From positions 635,159-699,158 of the forward strand of contig VXAI01000241.1 of assembly GCA_013399305.1 (NCBI GenBank): a DNA stretch of 64,000 bases. The letters are read 5' to 3'. Of the stretch, positions 1-11,800 are shown piece by piece (within the stretch, counting starts at the first letter, position 1; the number at the start of each line of letters is the position of its first letter). Under the pieces are notes generated by a model, which saw only the letters and a program-made list of their open reading frames with translations, was not told where the DNA came from and did not search any database. Both the position numbers and the translations under genes were made by a program. This DNA is from Rostratula benghalensis (lineage: Eukaryota > Chordata > Aves > Charadriiformes > Rostratulidae).

Positions 1-1099
1 AAGGCAGACATTCCCAAGCTTGCAGCATAACAAGCCAGGAGCCAGTATTGTGCTGGTTTAGAGGCACATATCTAAGATGTTCCTGTGGGTCACTCTGATC
101 ACTGGCCATTAGTAGAAGTGAATCACTAGTGAAATCAGGGTTGCAGAATACGGGTGCCTTGCCGAAATGCAGAACCAAACAGACATTTTTTACAAACACT
201 GTAAGCTACAAAAATGTTCCTCCTACTCAGAATTACACTTCACAGCAAAATACCCAAGCTTTTAACAGAAAACCCAATATTAATCTTTTTCCCAAGTTGG
301 GACTCCACAAGAAAGAAAGATTTTGACAGCTGCAGATTTCACATGTCAAAGGCACAAGTCCTGTTCTTACAGATGGATTGTACAGAAATACACCTGTTGT
401 TAAAATGCAGAAAATTACAGGAGCATTTAATCATGTAAAAACTCTGACAGGCTTCTTAGCCCAAGGCTAATACCTGGGGTCTGTGTCCTGTAATAATGTC
501 CGGATTTACACTTTGGCTTACAGCAGGTGACTGCAGAGATCTCAGGCAGAGAAAGGGCATTAGCAGAGTGGGGCCTAGTGTCTAGTTTAACAGTAGGAAA
601 CATGTTAATATTCCTCCTTGCCATAAAAGACTTACAGTAGCAATACAAGCACACACTCAGAACTACTTTTAGTTACTGCATAAATAATAATTTTTAAGCA
701 CTATTTGAAATTATATTTCAAAAAAAATCTTTTCAGTTTAAGTAGCAAACCACCAGTTATTTTTCATCTTTACAAATTAATCAGCTCTAGAAATCTTTTT
801 CAAGATGAAAATTTGTTGGCAGCAACCTCCCAATATAAAGTTCAGTCACCTAGAGATGATCAAAGAGTTTTGTACAGTTTCGTAAAAGCTGCCCTTCCCA
901 TATTGGTAGATTGGTTAGATTTCCAAACACTTTTAAAAATGTGTGACCTAGAATGACTTCAGACATCATGAGCAGGAGTAAACACATCTTTGTCTCCTCC
1001 TTGCAAATTTGCCCCTTCCAGCTCCATAGATTAGCTTTTGTTCTCAGAGGTTGTTTTGGAAATTTAGTACTTAATTGCAAGAACTAGGAAATCCCCATT

Positions 1100-1175
1100 G
1101 AAAAAAGCAAAAAAGAAAAAAGCAAAAACCTGGAAAGTACTTAAAGACATAAAAAAAAATTTAAAAAAGCATACA
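1100..1175. repeat. A-rich low-complexity patch
   Basis: Runs of A are broken by single G, C or T residues, including a run of nine A and several of five or six. It has no consistent period and no element boundary. It is low-complexity sequence and not the tail of a recognised retrocopy. Confidence 0.6.
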
Positions 1176-2206
1176 ACTAGGCCTCATTTGTTTTTATCTA
1201 AAAACTAAAAATACCACTGCTTCCATTTGCAAAGATGTATTTAGAAATATTCGTGTGATCCTGAATTTTCTGCAGTTATTAATGTCAAGCAGACAGCCAC
1301 ATATACCTTATCATATAATTTCATGTAAATGCCTGTCTCTTCTTACAAACATAATAAAAATGAATGCACACCTGCGGAATCAAAGCCTTCAGATTTGGTT
1401 CATACTCCTCTGCACAGTACATCAGCAGTGCTTTTAGGCATGGCATTAGGAAAAGAAACACTCTACCCAAAATTTCATAACCTAGAGTCAAATCAATCAC
1501 AAGCGTGTAGGATCCAAGATGCCGAAGTTTTGATTTCAAGCTAGTGAGTGCATACACTTTGATAGGACCCTTGTTTGCTGAAGCAGGTATAATCTAGTAG
1601 CTGTGTCACTTTTACATTTTAGAGGGCAGCTTTTATCAGCTGTTTGGCACACATCTTTTCAGTATTAAGTTGATAGGTTAGTTTGGGGTTTTGCTTTTCC
1701 TAAGTGCACGAGCAGCCAGAAACTTTGCTTGTCAGGTCAGTTTGTCCTTAACAGCCCTTTGTTTCCGTCAGCCTTACCTAGATTATCTTCAGGACCCCTT
1801 AGCCCTTTGAATTAGAAATAAACCCCCTTCCAGATTCCCCCCACCCAAGCCATAAATTCCCAAGTAACCTTTTATGTGAAGGCTTTCGTGGCAATTTCTG
1901 ACCAGATGGGAAGCCAGGATGGGGCTCAGCAGGCAGCCTCTGATCCCTGTACCTTCTGTCTGCAGGCATCAGGTTGCAGCCCCTGCCAGTCACCCCGTGC
2001 TTTTCCCCACTTCCCGCCACTTCAAACAGTGGCTTTGCGTGTTTGACAGGCAACATCAAACGTGGCAGGTGTGTTTCCCCAACTACTCTCTTTCATAACC
2101 TCCTCTGAATGCATTCTGCCTCTATATCCCAAATGAACAACCCTTTTCATCAGTGCGCAAAATCCATTTTGCCTTCACTGTCAGAGCGTAAATATTCCTA
2201 CAATTC

Positions 2207-2222
2207 TTTTTTTTTTTTTTTT
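2207..2222. repeat. Poly-T tract (16)
   Basis: There are sixteen uninterrupted T residues. Read on the minus strand this is an A16 tract. No gene-like sequence lies upstream of the A-run on that strand, so a processed retrocopy is not supported. Confidence 0.85.
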
Positions 2223-5200
2223 ATCTTTAAGGCTCAAAAGAAAATTAAGATAAGAGTAACAATTATTTCCTGCTGCTACATGGGGATCTAAAAGTCTCAG
2301 TGTTCCAACAAAAATCAATGTAAGCACTAGGACATGGAACTTCAATGGGAACAATTCCAGGATCATCTCCAATGTTATTTGTGGATCATCTCCCATGTGT
2401 TTGTAATCACTTGCTCTCCTCACTTATCATCACTGACTAGAGGGAAAAGTTGTGTGTGAAGAGACTGAAGGAAGATGCCAGGTGATTCCAAATCAATTAG
2501 AACAGCATGTGTGCTTAATTCAGGTACTTTCCTGGAGCTACACAAGCACTCATAGCAATTTGACTCTCTGCATCCTTGCTGGGGAGGCCATACAGGAATG
2601 CTAACCTGCCCAGATGGCCATGTTTATAGAAGCCCTGGAGAGCTGTTGACTTAGCACACACGTCTCCAAAAGCTGCCCTGCTGATCATCATGCCCCCTCC
2701 ACGGAGGAAACAGCGTGCAACAGAGCAAGCTTGTAAAAAAGGAGATGGTGGTGCACAATGTACACAGAGCATGACTGTACAAATTACATTTTCCATGCCT
2801 ATCTTCTTGTTTGCTGGGGGAGCCACTCAGCTAACAAGGTGGGAAGCCAGTCTTCATTCAGGGCCAGAAGGAGAACGCCATGACCCCATCAGGTTTATAT
2901 TCCCCTGACTTGACACAACTAAAATGGACGAGCACTGTCACCACTGTACAAGGAATTTTTGAAGTCATTCCTCACCCCACACCCAGACTAGTGATAAAAA
3001 CACACCCTTACTGAGTGGCAGCTATCAAACCATTGCTGCACCCAGCGTGCCATGAGCACGGAAGCAGCTGGGCAGTGCCTGAGTTGGTACAGCAGTGCAT
3101 AATTCTGGCACAGAGGGTTGCACTCACTGCTGCCCTTGTCCTGCCTTGCCAAAGTTCTGTATCTTCCTCACCCATAGCCACATTTCTGGCCAACATAAAC
3201 TGTTCCCTTATTGCCAAGGCCTGAGATGAGGTATCATTCATCATACAGGTGACACCCAGAGAAATCCTTTCAGAAGTACCTGCTGTCACTTTGACAACAG
3301 GGTAGATGATGACTGGAAGAAAGAAATGCATTTGCATCTTAAACAAAACTATTAAAAACAGGTCCTAATTCAGGTACCTGCATAGGCAAGTGTAATGTAG
3401 CCTTAATAGTTCTTTACAGATAAATCTTATGAGCAGCAAAGATCCCTTAAATGAAAATCAGGGCAGGGGCTGTCATTTTTTTCTTTCCTAATGCTTCTTT
3501 AAAAGTCTCATAAGTCTGGAGCTTATCCCACATTTCAGTGAAAACATATGGACAGCTCATTTCATACAGCAAAAAGGCACTAAACAAGCATTAAATGGCA
3601 AGAAAACCATGTCTAACTCACCCAAACAAAAGTAATTCATTATCTAATGTAACAGATATCTTAATGAGAAATCTATGTTTTGAATCATTCCCCTGTTAAT
3701 CTCATAAAATTAAGTATTTTATAGCATGCTATGGGCAAAAATACACAATATCTTTCTTCATTTTGCTAGTAAAGGCAATAGTATAGTTCCCAAATCAAAC
3801 ATTCGTATGATCCAGCTATGTATTGTTCACAAGGTACCAGTAAATCCCCACAGAAGTCAGCAGTGGGGCAATTGTAAGCATAGCAGAGCTAGAAGAGAGC
3901 ATCATGTCCCCTCAGCCCCATGACAAGGAGTCTTGGTAGAGGGGAGCATGGTAGAGCCCCAGTGCATCTTGCAAATCCCCAGACCAGAGAAAAAGGTCCA
4001 TGGTGTCTCCTGGGCAGTCCCCTGGGATTTGCAATGTGGCTATGTCCTGCCCACTGCAGACATTCCTCCCCTCCTGCTGCAGATCCTGCCCTGGCAGCTG
4101 ACATCCTGGATGGCAGCTGCATAGCAGCAAGGCTGAGTGAGCAAAATTTCCTATTGCTTACATGCTGTGGTGATGCCCTGGTGTTCTTGGTTCAGCAGCT
4201 ATGCTTCAGACTGTGGCACACAAGGAAGAGAACTACATCTCTGGCAGACAACTGTATTGGTCATGGCAACCATCTTGACACATCTTCCTGCCACCTGTTT
4301 CTCTGGAAGTCTAAAACCTGGGAGACAGTGTAAGTGATAACAAAAAAACTGTGTGCTACTTTTCTGGGATGTATTACACATTAGTTATCATTTAGAAGCA
4401 AAATGAAACTGTTTAGAGGACTCACGAGTCAATGGACATTCAAATGTGTGCATGTTACTTGTGTTCTGTCTCCCTAGGTTTGCTCCACCTCCCAGTAGAC
4501 TCCCTCATAGACTGAGGACCGTCTTCCACAAAGATGGTGCCCCTACCTTCTCATAAACTTGAAATGAGAAGTTCTGCAGATTAAATCAGCTGAACCAATC
4601 TGCTTACTCAGCTGTAAAGGGGGTGAAATACTTCATACACTACTTGTATATAAAGGCATGACAGATGACATTGGCTAACTCCAGTAAATTCTGTAATTCA
4701 ATGCAAGTAACAGAGGAACATATCAATTTTTCCGTTTGTTACGTTGGCAGTGCACTGCTTGTTTCCTTCTTCAAAAGTTTAATGAATGCCCACTCTGCAA
4801 TGCTGATCACCCTTCTCTATAAAAACTAATGTACTTTCGTACCAAAACATTTTCATATTCATAATCAGCACTGAGTTCTATAGGCCAGGTTCACCATTTT
4901 TCTTAAGAGTCTCATAATCCTAAATTGCTATCAACAATCCCATTGCTAGCCACTATTAAATAAACCTAAACTAATGCAGGAATCATTTTCAGCAATTTCT
5001 GTTTGTGTACTCCCTTTGGAATGCAGGGAACAGAGATTTGCATGTGACAGTGAGAGAAAGGACTGAAGGAAGGTAAAGGTTGACATAAGCATGCACACTA
5101 AATGCAACAAAACATGGTGCATCAGCACTTCAGCTAGGATATGTAATTGAAGTATTATTTATTGTATTTGCTGAGGAACACAGGGTCTTTGAGGTGTGGC

Positions 5201-7451
5201 AGCAAGACTTATTTTTATTGAGATTGCCCTGCTGATGTACGGTTAGCAGTTATCATCTTAAAGGGATTCCCACTTAATTTCATATTCTGTAGTTTTTGTT
5301 GTTTTCCTGTACACACACATAAAGAAGCCACTGTTGCATAGCATGACTAACGCATTTTCATCCTGGCAATGGGTTCTGGTAAGCTGCAGTCTAAAGGCAG
5401 GTGAGATCCACTACCCCAGCCAGATACATTGCATACTGGAAGGAAAATAATTGTAACTCTCACACTAAATGTATGAAGTTCTCATTCTGTCAGCATTTAT
5501 TTTGTCATAATTAAAAGGTAAGAAGAAAAGTTTTAGTGATAAGTAATGCAGACTGTAAAAGAAAAGCCCACCTAAGATCTCATAGAGAAAGTTTCTCAGC
5601 TCTTCCCTGAAGGAAACATTTGACATTTATTGTTCATGCACAGTATCTGAGTAGTGATTGATCACTGGGCAAGGTACATTGCAGTCTTTTTAATTATAAT
5701 CCATTTTTAAGTTAATTATGTTTTCCTCTCCTCACTAAGAGTGTCAGAATTTTGCATATTTATTAACTTACAGCAGAAAATACTGCTGCCTGCTTCTTTC
5801 AGCAATAATTCTTTCCAAAATTAGTGTGTTGGATTTTGAGACATTCATATTTGATGCAATTGGTCTGAAAAAAGAACAGGTAATTTATAGGTAACTATGG
5901 GTTCTAAGGACTTCCATATCTCCATTCCTACCACCAAGATAAGGGCACTCTGCAAAGAAGTTTCCTCTTTTAGTTGGCCTCAAAAAGATACATCATTTTT
6001 TTTACTGCTAAGGCAATTTTACATTGCAAATTTGCATTACCATAGGAGAAATAAAAAAGCTGGATTTTGAAGGTCAAAATTTTCTCAGCTGTGGAGGTAA
6101 AGCATTTGTATCACAAAGTTTTTTATTGTTATGAAGTATTTTATTATATGCTTTTCACTGAAGGTATTTTGCTGGTTTTGAAAGTACGTTATTTTTGCCC
6201 ATAGCTTTTGTCAAAATTAACTTCACCTGTGCCAAGTCCACATTCACTATGTAAGTTGCTTTAACAGGGCCTGTGAACCCGTGAATGTGCAGCAAGTTTG
6301 CATTTGTGCATGAAAAAATACAATAGAGACACTGTCTAAATTCCAGTTCATACACAGTAAATTGTTCATTTCTCACGTCTCTGTGTACACAAGGACATAT
6401 GATCTCACTTTCAAACTTCAGAAAACACCCATACTATGCTTGGAATACTGTTGCAGAAACATAGTCCCCTAATATTTTTTTAGATTTTGGGGTGTATCAT
6501 CTGAGACATATGAATAGGGGTGACAGATGGCTCAACAACTCTGTGGCCTTCTGCAGAATCAACAGGGAGGCCCCCAGGCAAGGCTCATTACCACCTCAGA
6601 GACCACAAGATAGGAACTAAATCCCAACCCCATCTCTGTCCTCCTTCACCTACCCATCAAAATGCAGCTCACTTGCAACTGGGTTTCATTTTGACCTCTG
6701 ATGTTCCACGAGCATTGAGCCAGAGGTGAAGGACAGAGTATCGGCACTCAACATTGTCGCCCAGAGGCTTGGGAAGTAGCCATTCCTGAGCTGGAGAGCT
6801 TTCTGATCACACTGGTTTACACTGTATTTACAGATAAGCTAGTTCCAGATGCCTAAATTTATTTAAACAAGCTTTTCTAATGAACTGTCACTCTCTTTCG
6901 GAGTGAAACCTCTAGATAAGCCCATAACTTTACGTTGCCTATTATGCAACTCAGGCTAAAGCTCACATTCATTAAATTTGTCCAGTTATTAACATTTCCT
7001 ATTAAACTCTGAAGTTTAGCACCTTTCAGCTCTGAGACTGACCAAAAAATTAGGGAGCTTGCTCCTTCCAAAGCCTCCACACTGCCTGGTAGCAAGATAA
7101 GACATCCTTCTTCTCTGTACAGTAACAGGCCAACCAAGACTGTAACATGTCATTTATTGCATGCAGCTATCAAGGAATAAGAGGAAAGAGAACGCTCTAT
7201 GGAAGCATAGCAAAGCCCTAAGAGCTAATTGCTTGAATTGGTTAGGAAAGCTAATAGAGATTAAGAGCTAATTTTTTGTTTTCTTCTCCAGGTATGTATT
7301 GTATGACATGGAAATATATTTAGCTCTCTTAAAACCAGAAAGGGAGTCTGTGAGTGTCACACTGCGAAGATGGCTGAATGTCTTCCATTTACAATTTTAA
7401 CTGCCAACATATTACTAAGGGTTTATGAAGAAAACCTGTTACTACTGTTAT

Positions 7452-7582
7452 TATTTCAGCATTAAGGGGTGGATTGTCTCTAGCTGGACCAGTACACTGC
7501 TGTGCTACACACACATTTATTTCAGCATAAGGGGTGGATTGTCTGCAGCTGGACCAGTATACTGCTGTGCTACATACACAAA
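7452..7582. repeat. Imperfect tandem duplication, ~66-bp unit, two copies
   Basis: The segment beginning TATTTCAGCATTAAGG at 7,452 recurs as TATTTCAGCATAAGG at 7,518. Both copies continue through a shared GGGGTGGATTGTCT block, then AGCTGGACCAGTA, then CTGCTGTGCTACA. The copies differ by a few substitutions and a one-base indel, so the duplication is not very recent. No coding frame or known element underlies it. Confidence 0.9.
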
Positions 7583-8178
7583 AATAGACCTCTATTCTCT
7601 AAGGAGTGGAACATAATAAACGGAGATGCTCAATCCTGCATGTGGGGGAGCAGACAAGAGCAAAACCACAGTCCAGCCTGACGCACCCTGAATTCCCAGC
7701 AGTCTAAAACACAGGGTATAGAGCAAGCAACTCAAGCACTGAGGTTCCTATTTCATTGTTGCCAGCAGCTAGCCTGCTGTGATTCCCATAAATGCCTTCA
7801 TAGGGATGAACCTTGTGATCATAAATGATCAGTAATACCATGTACTTACATGAAACAACTTCTGACCCAGAGGAACTATATACTGAATTAAGACCACTCT
7901 ACTTGCATAAACATGTTAAAGCCTTCAGGAGAGTTGAAGGAGGCGTTCCAAGTTTACAAACCTTAGAGCAAAAATAAAATGGCTCAACAGTGAAATCTAC
8001 CTACTACGATGCCAGTTCCTGAGTTTCTTCTCAGCGGGGGTTTTGATGAAATTAGGCTGGTGATGGCATATAAAACCAGGAGCAGATGAAACCAGGAGCA
8101 GGCAACTTGGAGGACAAAAACCCCATCCATTCAGGGTTCACCCCACCATGCAGCATTTTCTCTGTGTGCAAGGAGAAC
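7583..8178. other. Noncoding, nothing recognised
   Basis: This is single-copy sequence between the tandem duplication and the first CR1 element. I see no gene, repeat or distinctive motif in it. Confidence 0.7.
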
Positions 8179-8850
8179 CATAGAATCGTAGAATCACAGA
8201 ATGGTCCAAGTTGGAAGGCACCTTTAGGGTCATCTAGTCTGACCTCCTCACAGTCAGCAGGGACACCCCCAACTAGACCAGGCTGCCCTGGGCCTTGTCT
8301 AGTCTCACCTTGAATATCTCCAGGGAAAGGGCCTCAACCACCTCCCCGGGCAACCTGTTCCAGTAGTCCACCTCCCTCATAGTAATGAACCTATTCCTAA
8401 TATCCAATCTAAATCTGCTCTTCTCCAGCTTGAAGCCATTTCCCCTCACCTTGCCACTGCAGGCCTTTGTAAACAGACACTTCCCAGCCTTACTATAGGT
8501 CCGCTTAAGGTAATAAGGTACTGGAAGGCTGCTATCAGGTCTCCCCAGAGCCTCCTCCAGCCTGAACAACCTCAGCTCCCTCAACCTGGACTCATAGCAA
8601 AGGTGCTCCACCCCCCTGATCATTTTTGTGGCCCTCCTCTGGACCTACTCCATCAAGTCCATGTCCTTCCTATATTGAGGTCTACAGACCTGCACACAGT
8701 ACTCCAGGTGAGGTCTCACCAGAGCAAAGAGGCAGAATCACCTCTCTGGATCAGCTAGCAACAATTCTTTTGATTCAGCGCAGGATGTGATTGGCCCTTC
8801 CGGGCTGCAAGTGCACACTGCCTGCTCACGTACAGCTTCTCATCCATCTG
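8179..8850 (-). mobile_element. CR1 LINE, 5'-truncated, minus orientation
   Basis: The plus-strand sequence opens with CATAGAATCGTAGAATCACA, the reverse complement of the octamer repeat that ends bird CR1 elements, so the element is transcribed on the minus strand. Reading minus, 8,623 to 8,273 stays open for 116 codons. It shows the familiar end of the CR1 reverse transcriptase ORF: an LRELRLFRLEEA-like stretch, then RGNGFKLEKSRFRLDIR, then a YWNRLPGEVVEA-like motif close to the stop. The 5' edge near 8,850 is fuzzy. Only the last part of ORF2 and the 3' UTR remain of the roughly 4.5-kb full element, so this copy cannot move. It is the longest of the three copies here. Confidence 0.95.
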
Positions 8851-11800
8851 AATGAACAATTTCTAGCTTTGCCAACTCTGGGCACACTGAAATCCTTAGA
8901 GTATAAACGAGCCAGATACATGTTTGTCATTTCCCACAGGCTGAAAAGGCTTTGAGTGAGTCTATCGGGAACAAGATAGGCGTGTGGTGTTCAGCACAGC
9001 ATATGGCACGCTAGCCCATGAACTGCAAAACACATTTTATCTTACTGTCACATGTCTCATGTGCGTGTACAGGTAGCAGGGCATGGGAGAAAAGAAAGCA
9101 GACAGGTAGCCATTAGGTAGGTTTACAACAACAAACCCATCTCCTCCCTGATTTTCAGCTACCAAGTTTCTTACCAACAGGTTCTTACAGCCACACCATC
9201 TGCAATTCCATGCAAATCTTGCATCAGCGTTTGGCAGGGTATGCTTTTTCAGTGTACTCTGCTGCAGTTAGTCCCTGCAACTGAAATTAGTTTCGTTTTC
9301 TTTTGCCTCCTCTGGGGAGATGTTAGAGAAACTCTCCTTTTATGCACACGGCTCTCATTAGAAATCTGATAAAACACTAGCAGAGAGAAGTTGCTCTCCA
9401 ACTGAGTCATTTGCAATTGGTTTAATAGTTATTTATTCACATACTTTATTAAAAGAAATGTCATTAAATTCATGTCAGCTGAAAAAAATGTTACTAAAAT
9501 TGCTGTTTAAATTCAGAACCTCTTTGTTTGAGAGCACAATAGATTAAACTGTGCTAAATTATCAAGAGTGGGCAAAGGCATATGAAGATTTCACTTTCCT
9601 GCACTTCCCTAGCCTCACCACTGCATGATGGGGAACTCATACAGGGTGGGAATCTCCACTGCCACCTTCACTCAAATTTACAGATAAAAGATTGAGGGGT
9701 TGGAACAGGTCATATCTAGCTGATATACGTACCTGACCACTGCCTTTCCAGTGCAGATGAAATGGCAGCAACACTGCTTCAGTTTATCCCTATAGCTGTG
9801 ACACTACAGCCTGGGGCTCTCTGGCACCAAAGAGGACCAAATATCCTTTCCTGGAAGACCATTTGGTTTAGAAGTGTAGAACCCAGACTACCCTTTCCAA
9901 CACCTCTATCACTTTGGATCAGGAAGGTACCTTTAAAAAATAAATATATTTTTAATAGTACTTGTTTCACTAAAAGTTTTGCTCCAAAGCAGTAAATAGG
10001 TACAGCTCAGCTAGCTGTTTTGCAAGTACTTTAACATCATCACCAAGCAGCAATATGCAGAATCCTGACAATTGCACAAGTGTCTAAATTGCTCTTTGTT
10101 TTCTTGAGTCTCAAAGACCTCAATCATATGAGCTTTCAATCATATGAATCAAAACCAAAAATAATACATGAAGGACATGCCGTGATAAAGTATGTTTTTT
10201 TTCCCAAGCATCATTTTACCTCTGTCATGGTCATGTTGCGTGTACATTATGTCATTTCTGTGGTGCTTTCTGGAGGCTGAAGCCAGGCAGAAGGCATACA
10301 GAACAGGAACATATTAATTGGCCAGTAAGGTATTTCCTGTTATAATTTGCTGAACACTGAACTCGTGTGCCAAAGCACAGCAGCGCAGTAAAACAGCAGC
10401 CATACTGGCAGGTGTAATGCCTTCCACACTCAACAAGACAAGTGAAGGATATCTTCCCTGACCTCACTATGCCACAGAAGTTTGAAATTGTTTTTTAAGT
10501 CCAAATATAAACAGACAAATTGACAGCCCAGTCTGCCCCTGGCCACACGCCAGCTATGTGAAGTCCTTAGTCTCCAGACAGGGAGAGAAACAACATCTCA
10601 GGCCATACTACAAACACAGGGACATGCCTGACAAACTGAGCAGCATTCCTGCGGACACACTGGTCTGACACTGCAGGCTGGGAAGGTATCAGAGGCAGTA
10701 TCAGGCTCCTGGGATGTCGCTAAGCAGCAGCATCCATATGCAGGCTGGCTTTTCCTACTAGCCACATCTCCTGGAGACAGTTTTGTTGCAGTTATATCAA
10801 TGTAAATAGGGAAACTTTCTATTGAATGCTCCATACTTAGTGTAACTCACCCCTCTTCATTTTCACATTACTATTACCTGGGAAGATGGAAAAGAGTGGG
10901 TAGTAGGAGAGAGGTGTGCTACATGATTTCTGCAATTAACTGTGCTGATACGTTACATCAAACTAAGGTGATTGCTACTATTGCTACTATTCCCTTAGAA
11001 AAGTCAGGATTTTTATGTGTCTTTTAGCCACTCCAGTCTGCAGCACAGCATGTTAGCCAAAGCTGTTGATCTAGGGGGGTAGCACATTACATTACCCTCG
11101 AAGCTTGAAACGGCCACACACCCTACCTGTCACCACTGCAGAGGCGGTGGTGAATACTACCAGAAGGACATGGTGAGCAGGTAGGAGCAGTGAGTGATGC
11201 TTTAAATGATCTAGCTAGAACTATTCAGGCTTCTCTGTCTTCAAGACTGCTGAGACACCTGAAAAGTAGTCCACTGTACTTAAACACCTAATTTGAGGCT
11301 GTCTGATATGAAAACTTGCACCTAAAATAAAAACAAAATAAAAATAAGTAGGTTTGGTTAATTTAACGCTCACAGAGCCACACAGAAGAAAATATGTTTG
11401 CAAATGTCTATGCATAAATGTTAAATTACAGTCAGTTAGAGGCAGGCAAGAACAATCTGTGATGTAAATAGACTAAATATCCTATGATCTCACTTAGTGA
11501 GTGTCAAGTAAGATACAGCATGAGATACATTGCATAACATTTTACCAATTAAACACCTGAGCTGTTTATCAGGATGTCAGTTAAGGTGATCATATAATCT
11601 TCTCCACCCATCTGCTCACATATTGGTCTAACTCCATGCTGGAAACTACATTTGAAATCCCAGATAAAATAGGTACCTCATAGTGGAAAGGCTGAATATA
11701 AAGTAAATTCCAGCTATACCACAAACTGGTGGTAAAACTGTTGGTGAAAATTTTTTTAGAGGACTGATGACTTTTTTTGCCCTTCTTTTCATGGCTTTTT

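Larger units (their letters stand above)
1..7451. other. Noncoding single-copy DNA, no gene recognised
   Basis: All six frames are broken by stops at the rate expected of AT-rich noncoding DNA. The longest open frame, about 137 codons near 3.9-4.3 kb on the plus strand, has no recognisable domain, start context or splice framing. Visible content is an A-rich low-complexity patch at about 1,100-1,175, a poly-T tract at 2,207-2,222 and scattered AT-rich segments. The start of the window could lie in an intron or long 3' UTR, but nothing in the sequence decides this. Confidence 0.7.
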
